Counted from the stretch's first letter, positions 44,601 through 54,643 are shown. The stretch is DNA of 64,000 bases from Candidatus Aramenus sulfurataquae (GCA_000565255.1 ASRH01000007.1:18448-82447); one strand, 5' to 3'. Numbers and translations are program-made. Notes: generated by a model not told the origin, from the sequence alone.

Positions 44601-45667
44601 CCCTAAGGTTGGAACCAAACAAAATGGTAAGTAGTCCAGAGTGGGTAAGGCTAAGCTTCGGGGCAGACATGGTACTGGGCTTCAGTCCAGGGAAGTTCCT
44701 GAAGGGAGCCCTAAACACTACAATAAACTTGTTGCAGTACTATCCAGACGGGTGTAAGGCCAACTGCGCCTACTGCGGTCAAGCCAGAGAGGTAGCACAA
44801 GGCCCAGAGTGCAAGACACTCATAAGGGTGGAGTGGCCTCTCAGAAGGCTAGACGAAGTGCTGAAGAGGATTAAGGAAAGGGAAGGGAACCCTGAGTACG
44901 GGCTTCAGAGGATATGTGTAGGTCAACTAGCCCACCCTAGGGCTTCGCCAGACGCCATAGAGATAACTAGGAGGATAAGGGAATACGGCATAGAGCTCCA
45001 GATCTCTGAGCTGGTCACAGCCACGTACACCTTCAAGCATCACATGGTTGAGATGAGGAAAGCTGGGGCAGACATGATAGATGTAGCCATTGATGCTGCA
45101 AGCAAGAGGGTGTTCGACCAATTGAGGGGGAAGGCAGTGAGGAGCATACACTCCTGGGATAGGTACTTGAAGGCAATAGACGAGGCGGTGGAGGTGTTTG
45201 GAAGGAAGAACGCTGGGATACACTTGATCATAGGTCTAGGCGAGACCGAGAAGGAGGCAGTAGACATAATGCTATACGCTCACTCCAGAGGGGCTAAGAT
45301 ATCCCTGTTCGCCTTCTACCCTGAGGATGGAACATTCATGGAGAACAAGCGCCCCGTCCCGCTAAGCGTATTCAGGAGGATGCAGATAGCTAGGTGGCTA
45401 ATAGAGAACGACCTAGTCAACGAAAGCTCCTTCAAGTTCGACGAGGAGGGTAGGCTAGTTGACGTGGAAGTACCCAGCGACCTCACCCTTGACGAGCTCG
45501 CTCCAGCCTTTATGACGAGCGGTTGCCCAGGATGCAATAGGCCATATTCCAACGAGAGGCCAGGAGGTAGGCTAAAGAACATACCTTGGTACCCCAACAA
45601 CAAGCAAGTCATATCCGCAATCAAGGCCTCCAAACTAGAAGGACTCATAAAGAGGTTTGTAAACTGA
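44597..45667 (+). CDS. LipS-type lipoyl synthase subunit (radical SAM, biotin-synthase-like)
   Basis: A 356-residue radical SAM protein resembling biotin synthase. Motif C53-x3-C57-x2-C60 (CKANCAYC), then HLIIGLGETEKEAVD, and a C-terminal C310-x2-C313 pair (SGCPGCNRPYSNERPGG) that probably binds the auxiliary, sacrificial Fe-S cluster. Third gene of the lipoate operon, coupled by ATGA. Biotin synthase is the other possible label, but operon context and absence of other biotin genes favour lipoyl synthesis. Confidence 0.82.
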   Translation: MTLRLEPNKMVSSPEWVRLSFGADMVLGFSPGKFLKGALNTTINLLQYYPDGCKANCAYCGQAREVAQGPECKTLIRVEWPLRRLDEVLKRIKEREGNPEYGLQRICVGQLAHPRASPDAIEITRRIREYGIELQISELVTATYTFKHHMVEMRKAGADMIDVAIDAASKRVFDQLRGKAVRSIHSWDRYLKAIDEAVEVFGRKNAGIHLIIGLGETEKEAVDIMLYAHSRGAKISLFAFYPEDGTFMENKRPVPLSVFRRMQIARWLIENDLVNESSFKFDEEGRLVDVEVPSDLTLDELAPAFMTSGCPGCNRPYSNERPGGRLKNIPWYPNNKQVISAIKASKLEGLIKRFVN

Positions 45668-45675
45668 CCGGTTTT

Positions 45676-46485
45676 TTGGTCAGCTTCTTCTCTAGCGGAT
45701 TTCCATCCCACGTGAAGAAAAGGGCAATCGACATTTCCTCTCCAGACATGGAGACATTCCTCTCACCAGTAGAGGGCGTAGTGACAAAGGTAGAGAAGTT
45801 CTACATCGGAAGGCCCAACAGGTTCGCTAAAGTCAACTACGATTACCTTATTTTCATTGAGAGCAAGGGGAGAAAGGTAAAGGTACTCCACGTGGAACCT
45901 TGGGTGAAGGAGGGGGACTACGTAAAGAAGGGAGATGCCATAGGGAAGTTCTTGGAGAACCCTTACACAGGCGGAGACTTCCCCCACGCCCACGTTGAGG
46001 GTATCCCAATTAGATTCTACCCAGTGAAGAGGTACGACCCAAGGGGGGCGGGAGAGGTGGTTAAAGTCACAAAGGACTACTTCGACGTCGAGGTCAAGAC
46101 GTACTCTGAAGCAGGCCCCTACAGGGGGCTAGGTTGTTGTGGTGGTCTGCTTAACGCTAGCCTCCCCTACGCCGGCTACGGCGGGATCATAGGGGCAAGA
46201 GTGGGGGAAGTCGAGGTAGGAGGGGTTAAGTTCTTCCCACACCCAAGGAGGAACTACACTCTCTTTGAGTCCTACCCCGGGCTAATAAGGAGATGGGAGT
46301 ACGAGGCCGTCTTCAAGGTCCTCGAGGGAAGGCCAGTGTTTGGCCAAGCCTTCTTCGAGGCAGTCCTCTCCGTTAGGGGATACCCAATGGTTCGGTTCTT
46401 TGTCAAAACTGAGCTAAAGGAAGGGGAAGAGGTGGACCTCTGGGAGCTGATATCCAGGGGAATGAAGGGCAACGGAAAGGGCTAG
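45676..46485 (+). CDS. M23-like duplicated hybrid motif protein
   Basis: About 270 residues. Start taken at TTG 45676 (8 bases after the lipoyl synthase stop) because earlier in-frame residues lie within that gene. N-terminal ~110 residues: FLSPVEGVVTKVEKFYIG, KVKVLHVEPWVKEGDYVKKG and DFPHAHVEGIPIRF, the HxH resembling M23 metallopeptidases but also lipoyl-domain-like beta hybrid fold. A Gly-rich LGCCGGLLNASLPYAGYGG follows. Function unclear; position at the end of the lipoate operon suggests handling of lipoyl carriers, by inference. The 3' end overlaps the convergent membrane gene by 4 bases. Confidence 0.55.
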   Translation: MVSFFSSGFPSHVKKRAIDISSPDMETFLSPVEGVVTKVEKFYIGRPNRFAKVNYDYLIFIESKGRKVKVLHVEPWVKEGDYVKKGDAIGKFLENPYTGGDFPHAHVEGIPIRFYPVKRYDPRGAGEVVKVTKDYFDVEVKTYSEAGPYRGLGCCGGLLNASLPYAGYGGIIGARVGEVEVGGVKFFPHPRRNYTLFESYPGLIRRWEYEAVFKVLEGRPVFGQAFFEAVLSVRGYPMVRFFVKTELKEGEEVDLWELISRGMKGNGKG

Positions 46486-48551
46486 GCCTTGAGCTTTCCC
46501 CTCCTCGCCCACGGCGTGAACTTAGTCAACGCCAGGGCTACTCCCACAAAAAGCGTAATGGCCATAATCGCGTAGTACTTCCCCTGGGTCAAGTACTCTT
46601 CGTTCTTCACCACCAGCCCCTTCCCGTTGACCACGTAGCCATTTCCGTAAAGGAACTGGAAGTGACTCGCGTTTGCTAACCAAAGGTCGTTGTAGGCATA
46701 GTTGAAGAAGACGTACTTGAAGCTACCGTTGTTGTATACTACGTACTCAGAGGGGTTTATCTCCTTGTACTTCAGGGGAAACAAGTAGTTGGAGACGTTA
46801 TTACTAGAGAGGAAGCTCAGGGAGAAGTTGCTGTAGTTGCTTCCGTAAAACAGGGAGGGGCGAACGTAGTTGACCTCGAAGACGTAGCAGGGCGGGAAGT
46901 CCCCAACAAGTTTTAACAACCCGTGTTGCTCGTAATTCATGAGCTCAGAGAGTATTGTGGAAACGTTGGGACCCAGAGTTGCGTCTCCCTGTAAGAAAAC
47001 GTACTTTATGCCCATTACGTAAAACAAGTTGTAGAGCAACATGTCGTTTGGCTGGTTGTACACTTGTAACGCGTCGCATATCTCGCTAAAGGCATAGCTC
47101 TCGTAGTCGTTGGCGTTACCGTAGTGTCCTCCAACGAAGACAGGGTGGCTCAGGGAGAAGACCAGGATGTTGTTTCCCTCGTACCAAGTGGTAGTCATCC
47201 ACGTGAAGGACTGGGGAAGGGCGATCACGTTGAACTCTCCAGGCTGGGAGTTGAGGTAGTCCACTGCCTCCACGAACTGCTGTGGAGGGTGAATAGAGGA
47301 GTAGTGGACGCCGTAGGCGCTTGGGGCAATGGAGAAGATTAAGACGCTCAAGACGGCTAAGGGGGCAATCAATTTAGCCCAGTTCCATTTAACCTCATCC
47401 ACGAGGAGTGGGACCAGGGAGGAAACTATCAAGGAGAAGAAGAACCCTTGGACCCAGCCTAGAGCCCACGGTTCAGTCCTTATGTCGACGAAGTAGGGAA
47501 CCTTAAAGAACAAGTACTCAACTTGGGCACCAAAGGGGCTTTTGGTTCCAGCGTAAAACGTGGTCACTGCGATGTAAATGAGGAACCACATGATCACGAA
47601 CTTACTCTTCCTAGCTAAGTACATGCCGAGCCCAAGTAAGGCTACTAACGCTATAAAGTACAGATAAGAGGGCGGGTTATATAATGTGCTGAAGACAAGG
47701 GGAAAGGGCTTAGAGGTGGAGTTTAGGATGCCAAAGGAACCGCTCACGAAGGACTCGCTGCTCAAGGTCTGATTTACGAAAGAGAGAACAGAAAACATCC
47801 AGTAGACGTTGCTGGCCAGGAAGACAGCGGGCAAGGTTATAGCGAAGGCCAAGTTCTCCCTCCTCTTATATATTATGAGGAAACCAACTGAGGCTAATAG
47901 CACAACGCCAAACAGTTGCACCAAGTAAGCAATGTTGCCCAGCCCCCCAGACACTGCGAACACTACTACCAAGAGGCCTAAATAGGAGAGCTTGTCAACA
48001 AGGCTCTGGGAGGAGAAGAGCTTGAGGATAAAGTAGACCATCACGGGGAGGAAGACGTAGTTTAACTGGCTCAACACCACTACCCCTGGAAGGGGGAAAT
48101 TGGGCTCCATCTGTTGGTAGTTGGCGAAGTAGAGGCCCCAGTTGTCCATGAATGCTACTGTGCTGAGGACTAAGGTGGGAATCCTCAGCTTAAGGCTGCT
48201 GAGCCTTATGGGAGAAGTTACCTCCACTAGCTTAAAGGTGAAGAGGGAGCCCATGAAGAATAGCAAGGAGAATAGAACGTACTCGCTGTAGTGCCATCTT
48301 AAGCTGTCGAACACGAAAGCTAGCCCGTCGTACCAGATGGAGGGGACTGCGTTAATTGGTCCAAGGAGAAAGGGATAGCTCCTTTCAATTGCGTACTCTA
48401 TACTTATTAAGTAATTTGAGGGAGGGACGAAGCTGTCCAAGAAGAAAGCTTGGTCCCCTCCGAAGAGCACTCCACCTTTCAGCCACACCACGATCTGGAC
48501 GACGGTAACTACGGCAATAACCGCGTAGTCTAACGCTTTCTTTGCCGACAC
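46482..48551 (-). CDS. polytopic membrane protein with large outside domain, 689 aa
   Basis: About 11-12 transmembrane helices in the first 430 residues, then an extracytoplasmic domain (about 430-650, rich in Tyr/Asn/Ser with many NxS/T sequons) and a final helix (about 655-675) with a basic end. The N-terminal segment VLFGGDQAFFLDSFVPPSNY carries an acidic loop typical of GT-C glycosyltransferases or YfhO-type proteins. This could be a surface-glycan or S-layer related enzyme. Family not identified. GTG start. Confidence 0.6.
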   Translation of the reverse strand: MSAKKALDYAVIAVVTVVQIVVWLKGGVLFGGDQAFFLDSFVPPSNYLISIEYAIERSYPFLLGPINAVPSIWYDGLAFVFDSLRWHYSEYVLFSLLFFMGSLFTFKLVEVTSPIRLSSLKLRIPTLVLSTVAFMDNWGLYFANYQQMEPNFPLPGVVVLSQLNYVFLPVMVYFILKLFSSQSLVDKLSYLGLLVVVFAVSGGLGNIAYLVQLFGVVLLASVGFLIIYKRRENLAFAITLPAVFLASNVYWMFSVLSFVNQTLSSESFVSGSFGILNSTSKPFPLVFSTLYNPPSYLYFIALVALLGLGMYLARKSKFVIMWFLIYIAVTTFYAGTKSPFGAQVEYLFFKVPYFVDIRTEPWALGWVQGFFFSLIVSSLVPLLVDEVKWNWAKLIAPLAVLSVLIFSIAPSAYGVHYSSIHPPQQFVEAVDYLNSQPGEFNVIALPQSFTWMTTTWYEGNNILVFSLSHPVFVGGHYGNANDYESYAFSEICDALQVYNQPNDMLLYNLFYVMGIKYVFLQGDATLGPNVSTILSELMNYEQHGLLKLVGDFPPCYVFEVNYVRPSLFYGSNYSNFSLSFLSSNNVSNYLFPLKYKEINPSEYVVYNNGSFKYVFFNYAYNDLWLANASHFQFLYGNGYVVNGKGLVVKNEEYLTQGKYYAIMAITLFVGVALALTKFTPWARRGKLKA

Positions 48552-48607
48552 ACTCTTGATATTACCTAGTTTTTATTAACTTTTGCCCTATCCAAGAACT
48601 TAAAGGA

Positions 48608-49663
48608 TTGGAAGTCCAAGGCATTCATGTGAGGTCTCAAGAGGGGCTACTGCTGACTAGCTGGATGTTCTGGAGCGTAGCATATTACATGTACTTCCCC
48701 TTTCTATCCATATTCTTCTCTAGATTCGTCCCTGAGGGAGAAGTGAGCTTACTTTACCTCCTATTCCAAGCGTCATCCTTGCCCTTCCCGTTCGTTGGGG
48801 CAAGGCTACACAGGAGAAGCCCCATATTGGCAATTGTCGTTGGAATGGGGTTGTCAGGATTGGGGCTTGCCCTCCTGTCTCTGGCCAGGAACGCACTGGA
48901 AGTAGTGGCCTTTATGGTGGTAAATTACTCCTTTTACCTTGCCCTACCTTCCTACTACTTGTTGATGGGAAGACAAGGAGAGGGTACGATAACCAGGGTG
49001 TGGGCTTTCTCCATACTTCCCTCGCTTTTCATGCCCTCAGTGGGAGGTTTCTTAGCGGAAGCCTTGGGCTTTAGGGGACTCTTCCTCCTCTCTGGCGTCA
49101 TATTGGCCTCGTCGTTTGTGCCAGTGCTCAAGGTCCACTGCGAAGCAGCGGAAAGAGAGGCCACTGGACTGCCAAGGAGCGCCTACGCCATTCCCCTCAT
49201 GATACTCTCTGTGGCAATGGCCTCGCCATACGTCTACCTCCTGGCTTACGTCGATTTCTCCCTAACGAAGGTGCAAGTGGGCGAGCTCTCGACGTTGGCA
49301 GAAGTGGTGGGGATGGCGTTTTCCTTGTTCTCCTCCTACACCAAGAGGAAGGAGGTATCTCTGGCCCTCTCCTTACTCCTCTTCTCCCTAGTGTCGCTTT
49401 TACGCGTGAGCCCCCTCTTCGCAGTGTTCTTTGGCTTGTGGGAGGCCGTGATTCCCTTGAGTACAGAAGTGTTTGCTGGGAGGACGGGCTCAGTTGACGA
49501 GTATGCCGTGGTAGTGGCGCTGGGAGACGCGGGGTGGGCGTTGGGCTACTTGGTAGATGCTGTGTGGCAGAACGCAGAACTGGCGATTTACAGTTCCAGC
49601 CTAGTGGCCCTGTTTACTGCAACAATGCTACTCCTAGACAGGGCAAGGAAGGGGATTAAGTAG
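48608..49663 (+). CDS. MFS-like transporter, 351 aa
   Basis: About 10-11 transmembrane helices over 351 residues, shorter than the usual 400-residue MFS transporter. Loops hold short basic stretches such as LHRRS and YTKRKEV. Begins at TTG 48608 or GTG 48629. Substrate unknown. Its 3' end is 1 base from the remnant synthetase on the opposite strand. Confidence 0.6.
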   Translation: MEVQGIHVRSQEGLLLTSWMFWSVAYYMYFPFLSIFFSRFVPEGEVSLLYLLFQASSLPFPFVGARLHRRSPILAIVVGMGLSGLGLALLSLARNALEVVAFMVVNYSFYLALPSYYLLMGRQGEGTITRVWAFSILPSLFMPSVGGFLAEALGFRGLFLLSGVILASSFVPVLKVHCEAAEREATGLPRSAYAIPLMILSVAMASPYVYLLAYVDFSLTKVQVGELSTLAEVVGMAFSLFSSYTKRKEVSLALSLLLFSLVSLLRVSPLFAVFFGLWEAVIPLSTEVFAGRTGSVDEYAVVVALGDAGWALGYLVDAVWQNAELAIYSSSLVALFTATMLLLDRARKGIK

Positions 49664-49664
49664 G

Positions 49665-50072
49665 CTAACTTCCTTTCACTGCCCTCTTTATCTCCTCCAG
49701 GGACTGCGGGTTCTCCAGGGAGGACGTGTCCCCTAGTTCCTTTCCCAGCAACGCGTTTCTTATTAGCCTCCTCATGATTTTCCCGTTCCTCGTCCTCGGT
49801 AAATCCCTCACCAGGATGATACGTGACAGGACCAAGGCCTTCCCCAGCTTCTTCTCCAACTCCAACAACTCCGCTTCCAACCTCTCCTTTGAGGCCTTTG
49901 GGACAACGAAGCACATTAGGACTTCGCCCTTTACCTTGTCCGGGACGCCGACGCACGTGCACGACAAAGGGGTGAGAGTTTATTACAGCCTCTATCTCCC
50001 CTGGTCCAATTCCCTGACACTTTGACTACGTCGTCGCTTCTTCCCCACGAAGAATTTCTCGTCCTCATGGCT
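49665..50072 (-). pseudogene. acyl-CoA synthetase C-terminal remnant
   Basis: The C-terminal domain of an AMP-forming acyl-CoA synthetase: an open part (49665-49967) with GVPDKVKGEVLMCFVVPKA and the lysine motif RDLPRTRNGKIMRRL. Upstream, on the minus strand, three frame changes join KFFVG, RSDDVVKVSGN, GPGEIEAVINSHPFVVH and CVGVPD. All fit the same domain (about 130 residues). The rest of the enzyme is missing. It abuts an acyl-CoA dehydrogenase fragment, so a deletion probably fused two neighbouring genes. Confidence 0.7.
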
Positions 50073-50432
50073 TTAGCGTCTGAGCCACAGCTCACTTAGG
50101 GCAAAAGAGCCTATGACCTTCCCTGAAGCCAGGTCGTCGCTTATCCTACTGTCTAGGTACTTCCTAAGCGGGGCGTTCACCAGCTCCGCCTGCGCGTCTT
50201 GGATTAGGGCCAGCGAACCGCTTACTTTTGCTATTTCTAAGAGGGAGAGCATGGCGTCGTGCAAGTCAACGCCGTAGTGTGGGGGGTCTAGGATATCCAG
50301 TTCTCCCATCTTCAGCACTACCTCCTTAGGGTACCAGTCCTCTCTGTCCACCTTCTCGGCTATTGGTTGGACATATTTCCTAACGAACTCCCTTACGTTT
50401 TCCACAAGTAGTGGTTCCACGGAATCTACCAT
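50073..50432 (-). pseudogene. acyl-CoA dehydrogenase N-terminal remnant
   Basis: A 119-residue frame from ATG 50432 with the acyl-CoA dehydrogenase N-terminal domain: LLVENVREFVRKYVQPIAEK, KMGELDILDPPHYGVD and SALIQDAQ-like GSLALIQDAQAELV, ending FALSELWLRR at a stop. The family is about 380 residues, so two thirds, including the FAD-binding and catalytic Glu regions, are gone. Both fragments point to a lost beta-oxidation gene pair. Confidence 0.7.
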
Positions 50433-50550
50433 GATAAATTTTTCCGTGAAAGTTTTTAAACTATAGTTAAAAATGAGAGAAAACATCTCTCCCTCGTGAA
50501 TATATACGATTTAATAGACAAGCTTAAATTTCAAACGAATAGTTTCTTTC

Positions 50551-50883
50551 ATGGTTTGGAAACGAACTATCTCCGCAAAGGCACTTGAAAAGGCAAAGCA
50601 TGCCTCAGTTAAGGTAGAAGACAAGGTGGTCTTCATAGCTAACGTTGGAGGGAAGCTCTACGCTATGGACGCAGTCTGCCCCCACGCTAGATGTATCCTA
50701 GGAGAGCTGGACGAGCAGAGGCTTACGGTGAAGTGCCCCTGTCACCACGCTTTGTTCGAGCTGACCACTGGCAAGATGCTAGAGCCACCTTACGTAGCTC
50801 CAGACACGCCCAAGGAGAAACTTGGGTTAAGGACATACAACATAAGGGACAACAACGGTTGGATAGAGGTGGACGTGGAGTAG
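50551..50883 (+). CDS. Rieske-type [2Fe-2S] ferredoxin
   Basis: A 110-residue soluble Rieske protein. Ligands C43-x-H45 (CPHARC) and C62-x2-H65 (CPCHH) are spaced by 16 residues, as in Rieske ferredoxins and dioxygenase ferredoxins; the flanking cysteines C48 and C64 could form the disulfide. No transmembrane anchor, so an electron carrier to an oxygenase or reductase. Promoter: TTTAATAG... region about 50510-50530. Partner genes are not adjacent. Confidence 0.88.
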   Translation: MVWKRTISAKALEKAKHASVKVEDKVVFIANVGGKLYAMDAVCPHARCILGELDEQRLTVKCPCHHALFELTTGKMLEPPYVAPDTPKEKLGLRTYNIRDNNGWIEVDVE

Positions 50884-51361
50884 CCTTTCCACATTTCTTC
50901 TCTCTTTTCCTCTTTTTTAATCGTTTGAAAGTGGGAAAAAGTTAAATATGTAAGTCTGAAATATTTTCGCAAATTTATGTGCAAATATAAAGGTTCTCTA
51001 GACCTATATCACGCTAGCGCTCAGGATTATTCATACACCATTACATAACGGTTGAGCTAGTGAAAGGTTAAGCGTCCGGTCACGTGGAAGCGTTGAGATA
51101 ACGCTAAACCTATGGCGCTGTCCCTTAGCCTTCTAACTTAGTTAGCGCGCCTCCAGTTGTCCTAACGTGTTAACTCGAGTAATAGGGCATGGTGGTCTGT
51201 ACTTGCGTGTTGTCTGCCCAAGGGATAACTCTGTCCTCCAGAATTCGAGGTCTTTAAACGGACTGAGAGTCAAAAACTAAAAATCATCTCCTTCCACGGT
51301 CGTTCAGCTTCTCCTTGTCCACAAGAAAGGGAAGTGCAAGAGCCTCGACAATAAAAACTGG
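50884..51361. other. intergenic, no gene seen (478 bp)
   Basis: After the Rieske stop a T-rich stretch (about 50898-50920, possible terminator) is followed by sequence with stops in all frames. I see no open frame above about 40 codons, no tRNA-like fold and no repeat. It may be decayed coding DNA. Confidence 0.4.
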
Positions 51362-52522
51362 TCAAGCCCTAACCACTTCCTTGAAGGGCTTCCTCTCCTT
51401 CAAAATCAAGTAGAAGGCAGACGCCAACATCCTCAGCACTGCTATGACTGCGAAGAGCCACCTTATTGCCCCCACGCCGTAGGCTGACATCACGTCGTCT
51501 GCAACTAGGGACCCAACGCTCGAACCGACGAGGTCGCCTGTTGCAACCATAACGCTGTAGGCTCCAATCCCCCTCCTCACGTCCCTTGAGGAGTCAAACA
51601 AGTAAGCCATGTAGGCAGTAGAGCCCACGGAGTTGGTGAAGCCCGCGACTACTTCAGCCAAGTAGATCTCGTACACGGAAGTAGAGAGGGCGTAGGCCAA
51701 GGGGAAGGTAGAGAGGGCAAACCTGCCGAGGAACATCATGAGCCTCCTGTGCTCGTCCACTAGCTTCCCTACTTTCCTCTGCATTAAGAGCGTTGAGACT
51801 CCGGAGATGACGCTCATTATGGCTAAGTTAGTGAAGTCCATGTGAAATATGTAGACTTGGGCTATGGGGAAAAGGGGCCACGCCAGGGACCAGACCACGT
51901 TGAAGAGGAAAGTGATGAGAAGGTAGGGCAATACCTCTAGCTCCAGGGTAGGGCTCCTCCTCTCCAAGGGCAGGGAGTCTACGTCGAACTTCATCGCAAT
52001 TAGGCTATCAGCTAGCAGGAGTAAGCCGGAGGCAAGGAAGAACGGCCTCACCAGGGAGAAGTTGTCCCCCACCGCGAAACCGGTGATTACTGTGGCTATG
52101 AGCCCACCTATGGTTGCGTAAAAAGAGAAATGAGCCAGCGTCCTGCCTCTCGCGGTTGCGCTCATCCTCTCCATTAGTAGGTACCACCCAAAGGAGCTGA
52201 CGCCCAGGGACACCTCAAGGGCCAGATAGAGGGAGGTGAAGGTCCAGTTGAAGGGCGAGAAGGAGAGGGCGATCCAGAGGAGGCCGGTGAGGGCTGTGCC
52301 ATAGGTAACCAAGGTCTTCGCCCTTACCCTGAGGAAGCCCAAGGCGAACTGGGCCAAAGAAGGCAGAACTGTGCTTGCTGAGGAAATGAGCGCCAACTGT
52401 TCCCCCATTATGCCGTTAGCGGCTGAGACAAAGGAAATGAAGGGCTGTACGAGCTGGAGGGCGAAGTTCTTGAGAAAAGTATAAGTACGCAGTGGTTTCA
52501 TTTTCTTTGGCTGTTCGCTCAA
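51362..52522 (-). CDS. MFS-like transporter, 386 aa
   Basis: About 11-12 transmembrane helices. Signs of MFS topology: LLMERMSATARGRTLAHF (conserved Arg/Gly-rich loop between helices 4-5) and LMQRKVGKLVDEHRRLMMFLGR (loop after helix 7). No substrate motif. Monocistronic; upstream 52523-52845 carries no gene. Confidence 0.7.
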   Translation of the reverse strand: MSEQPKKMKPLRTYTFLKNFALQLVQPFISFVSAANGIMGEQLALISSASTVLPSLAQFALGFLRVRAKTLVTYGTALTGLLWIALSFSPFNWTFTSLYLALEVSLGVSSFGWYLLMERMSATARGRTLAHFSFYATIGGLIATVITGFAVGDNFSLVRPFFLASGLLLLADSLIAMKFDVDSLPLERRSPTLELEVLPYLLITFLFNVVWSLAWPLFPIAQVYIFHMDFTNLAIMSVISGVSTLLMQRKVGKLVDEHRRLMMFLGRFALSTFPLAYALSTSVYEIYLAEVVAGFTNSVGSTAYMAYLFDSSRDVRRGIGAYSVMVATGDLVGSSVGSLVADDVMSAYGVGAIRWLFAVIAVLRMLASAFYLILKERKPFKEVVRA

Positions 52523-52845
52523 GAATTTAAAGCTGACTTCCTGCTAAGCGAGGGTTCCGGCATCAAGACCTTTGGCCAATCATTTGCCCAGCAGTCGAGA
52601 GGACCAAGATCCCCTCCCATAAAGGTTCATAACACGATGGCGTCGCGGTAGTTCTCGTAACCGCACGAAACACGTCTAAATTGCCTACGTTTTCGTTCTT
52701 CTAGATCTAGTCCCCGCCATGACTAGACTTTCATCATTTTGTAATTGCTGTTAATCGCCAATAGAGTTGAAATTAACTGAGTTGAATGCCCCTTCAAATT
52801 AGTCCAACGTAAAACCCTTAAGAACTTTGACGACAACATATTCGT
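52523..52845. other. intergenic, no gene seen (323 bp)
   Basis: Divergent region between the MFS gene and the U32 gene. Its last 40 bases contain an A/T-rich promoter-like tract before the ATG at 52846. No coherent open frame; a small inverted repeat was looked for and not found. Confidence 0.4.
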
Positions 52846-53982
52846 ATGAAACTCGTTGTCGGGACAAACTTCGACGACGCCCTCCTAGAAAAGTTAAAGG
52901 GCTACCCTGTTAGGTACCTTTTTGGGAGCAAGACTAGGACGCTTACCGGCCACGGTAGGGCCTCCTTTGTCCTACCGCAAGTAGACGACGAGAGGCTCAA
53001 GGAACACATCTCAGTCGCCCACTCCTACAACGTCAAGTTCCTCTACACAATGAACTCCGCCAACCTCTTGGGCAAGGAGTACTCCGAGAAGTTCCACGAG
53101 GCCCTCAAAAAGGAGGTAGACTCCTTGGTGAACTTGGGCGTTGACGGCTTTATCGTAGCCCTCCCCTTCCTGGTACACTACGTTAAAAGGGAGTACCCTT
53201 GGACCGAAGTCTCCATTTCCTCCTACGCGAGGGTGAGGAACATAAGGGAGTTCGAGAACTACGTTAACATGGGAGCGGACACCGTCATTTTGCACGAGGA
53301 CGACAACAGGAACTTCAAGCTGCTTCGCTCCTTGGCCCAGTTCAGGAAGAAGGTGGACATAGAGCTCATCCTCAACAACTCCTGCCTCTGGGGTTGCCCC
53401 TATAGGCTCACCCACGATCAAGTCGCTTCCCTCAGCTCTTCTGAGGACGGCATAAAGGACGCGTGGTTCGAGTATCCCCTCCTCTTCTGCGCCACGGACG
53501 TGAGGAACGATCTGGCAAACTTAATTAGGATGAGGTGGATAAGGCCAGAGGACCTCTCGCACTATGAGGAGATAGGCATAGATAGGTTCAAAATAGCTGG
53601 GAGGAACAAAAAGACGGACTGGATAGTGAGGGCAGTCAAAGCCTACTCCGAGAGGAAGTACGAAGGAAACTTGTTGGACATAGTCAGCTACCCCCAGGGG
53701 AGGGCCGTGCCAAAGGTAATGAGGATGGTAGGCGGTCCCTCTTACTACGATGTGCTTGAAAGCGTTTACGTTGACAACGCCAAGTTCCCACCTCAGTGGT
53801 TAAACTACTTTGAGACCAACGACTGCGACACTAGGAGCTGCGAGGAGTGTAGGTACTGCGACGCGGTAGCGATGAAGGTGATCACTGTTAACGGAAAGCC
53901 CTTGTCTGACGTCAAGTTAGAGAAGGTCGTCCCTCCAATAGAACTCATACCGAGGTTTGCGGGAGATGGTCACCATAAATAA
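52846..53982 (+). CDS. U32-family peptidase-like protein
   Basis: A 378-residue TIM-barrel protein of the U32 (YhbU/UbiU-like) group: [61 protein letters not shown], and the cysteine-bearing [14 protein letters not shown]. Four later Cys ([16 protein letters not shown]) could bind an Fe-S cluster as UbiU/V do. Related proteins help hydroxylate quinones or modify rRNA/tRNA. Followed by overlapping MBL and two radical SAM genes, so probably part of the same cofactor pathway. Confidence 0.72.
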   Translation: MKLVVGTNFDDALLEKLKGYPVRYLFGSKTRTLTGHGRASFVLPQVDDERLKEHISVAHSYNVKFLYTMNSANLLGKEYSEKFHEALKKEVDSLVNLGVDGFIVALPFLVHYVKREYPWTEVSISSYARVRNIREFENYVNMGADTVILHEDDNRNFKLLRSLAQFRKKVDIELILNNSCLWGCPYRLTHDQVASLSSSEDGIKDAWFEYPLLFCATDVRNDLANLIRMRWIRPEDLSHYEEIGIDRFKIAGRNKKTDWIVRAVKAYSERKYEGNLLDIVSYPQGRAVPKVMRMVGGPSYYDVLESVYVDNAKFPPQWLNYFETNDCDTRSCEECRYCDAVAMKVITVNGKPLSDVKLEKVVPPIELIPRFAGDGHHK

Positions 53983-54643
53983 CAAGGTTAAGGTAATAGA
54001 GCTTTTGGAGCCAGACTTCTTTGGCTTCACCCTTAACCATAACGTGGTAGTGTCCAAGAACGCCCCAGGGGGTGGGCTCCTGCTAATAGACACTAGCCTT
54101 CCGGAGAACTTGGACGAGCTCGAGAGGAGGCTGAAAGCGTGGGGGCACTCTATTGAGGACGTGTCAGACGTGGTTGTGACCCACTTCCACCCAGACCATT
54201 ACGGCAACGCCGAGGAGATAAGGAGGAGGGCAAAGGCCAAGGTCTACGCCCACTACTTGGAGGAAGTGGTTGAGGGGAAGATAACTTACTCCCAAGCAAA
54301 GGAGGAGTTCAACGTAAGCGAGGAGGACTTTGAGAGGACTGCAAAGAGGATATCCGCCTACAAGTTGCCAAAGCCCACAGTTGACGTGCCCTTGAGGGGA
54401 GGGGAGAGGATAGGCGACTTCCAAGTTATACATACGCCGGGCCACACTAAGGGGCACGTAGTTCTCTTCGACGGTCAAGTGCTCGTAACTGGAGACGCCG
54501 TGAGGAACTACAACGGGCTCAAGCCCCCGGTGAAGTTCTTCTGCTGGGACTATCAGAAGTCGGTGGAGCAGTTCCACTTCCTCTTGAACTTGCCTTACCG
54601 TTTCCTCATACCCTACCACGGGGAGGTAGTGACCAAGTGTTAG
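53966..54643 (+). CDS. MBL-fold metallo-hydrolase
   Basis: About 225 residues. Metal motif H-F-H-P-D-H in [17 protein letters not shown], then [24 protein letters not shown] and a final [11 protein letters not shown] 53966 or TTG 53957; either overlaps the U32 gene. Substrate unknown. In this operon it lies between the U32 protein and an AhbD-like radical SAM protein. Confidence 0.8.
   Translation: MVTINNKVKVIELLEPDFFGFTLNHNVVVSKNAPGGGLLLIDTSLPENLDELERRLKAWGHSIEDVSDVVVTHFHPDHYGNAEEIRRRAKAKVYAHYLEEVVEGKITYSQAKEEFNVSEEDFERTAKRISAYKLPKPTVDVPLRGGERIGDFQVIHTPGHTKGHVVLFDGQVLVTGDAVRNYNGLKPPVKFFCWDYQKSVEQFHFLLNLPYRFLIPYHGEVVTKC

Noticed and set aside
44597..45667. Biotin synthase label for the second radical SAM protein
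   Set aside because: The operon with a lipoate ligase and a first LipS-type protein, and no biotin genes nearby, make lipoyl synthase more likely.
50884..51361. Possible tRNA or small RNA in the gap after the Rieske gene
   Set aside because: No cloverleaf, no conserved TpsiC (GGTTCAAATC-like) box and no terminator-promoter pair found by eye.
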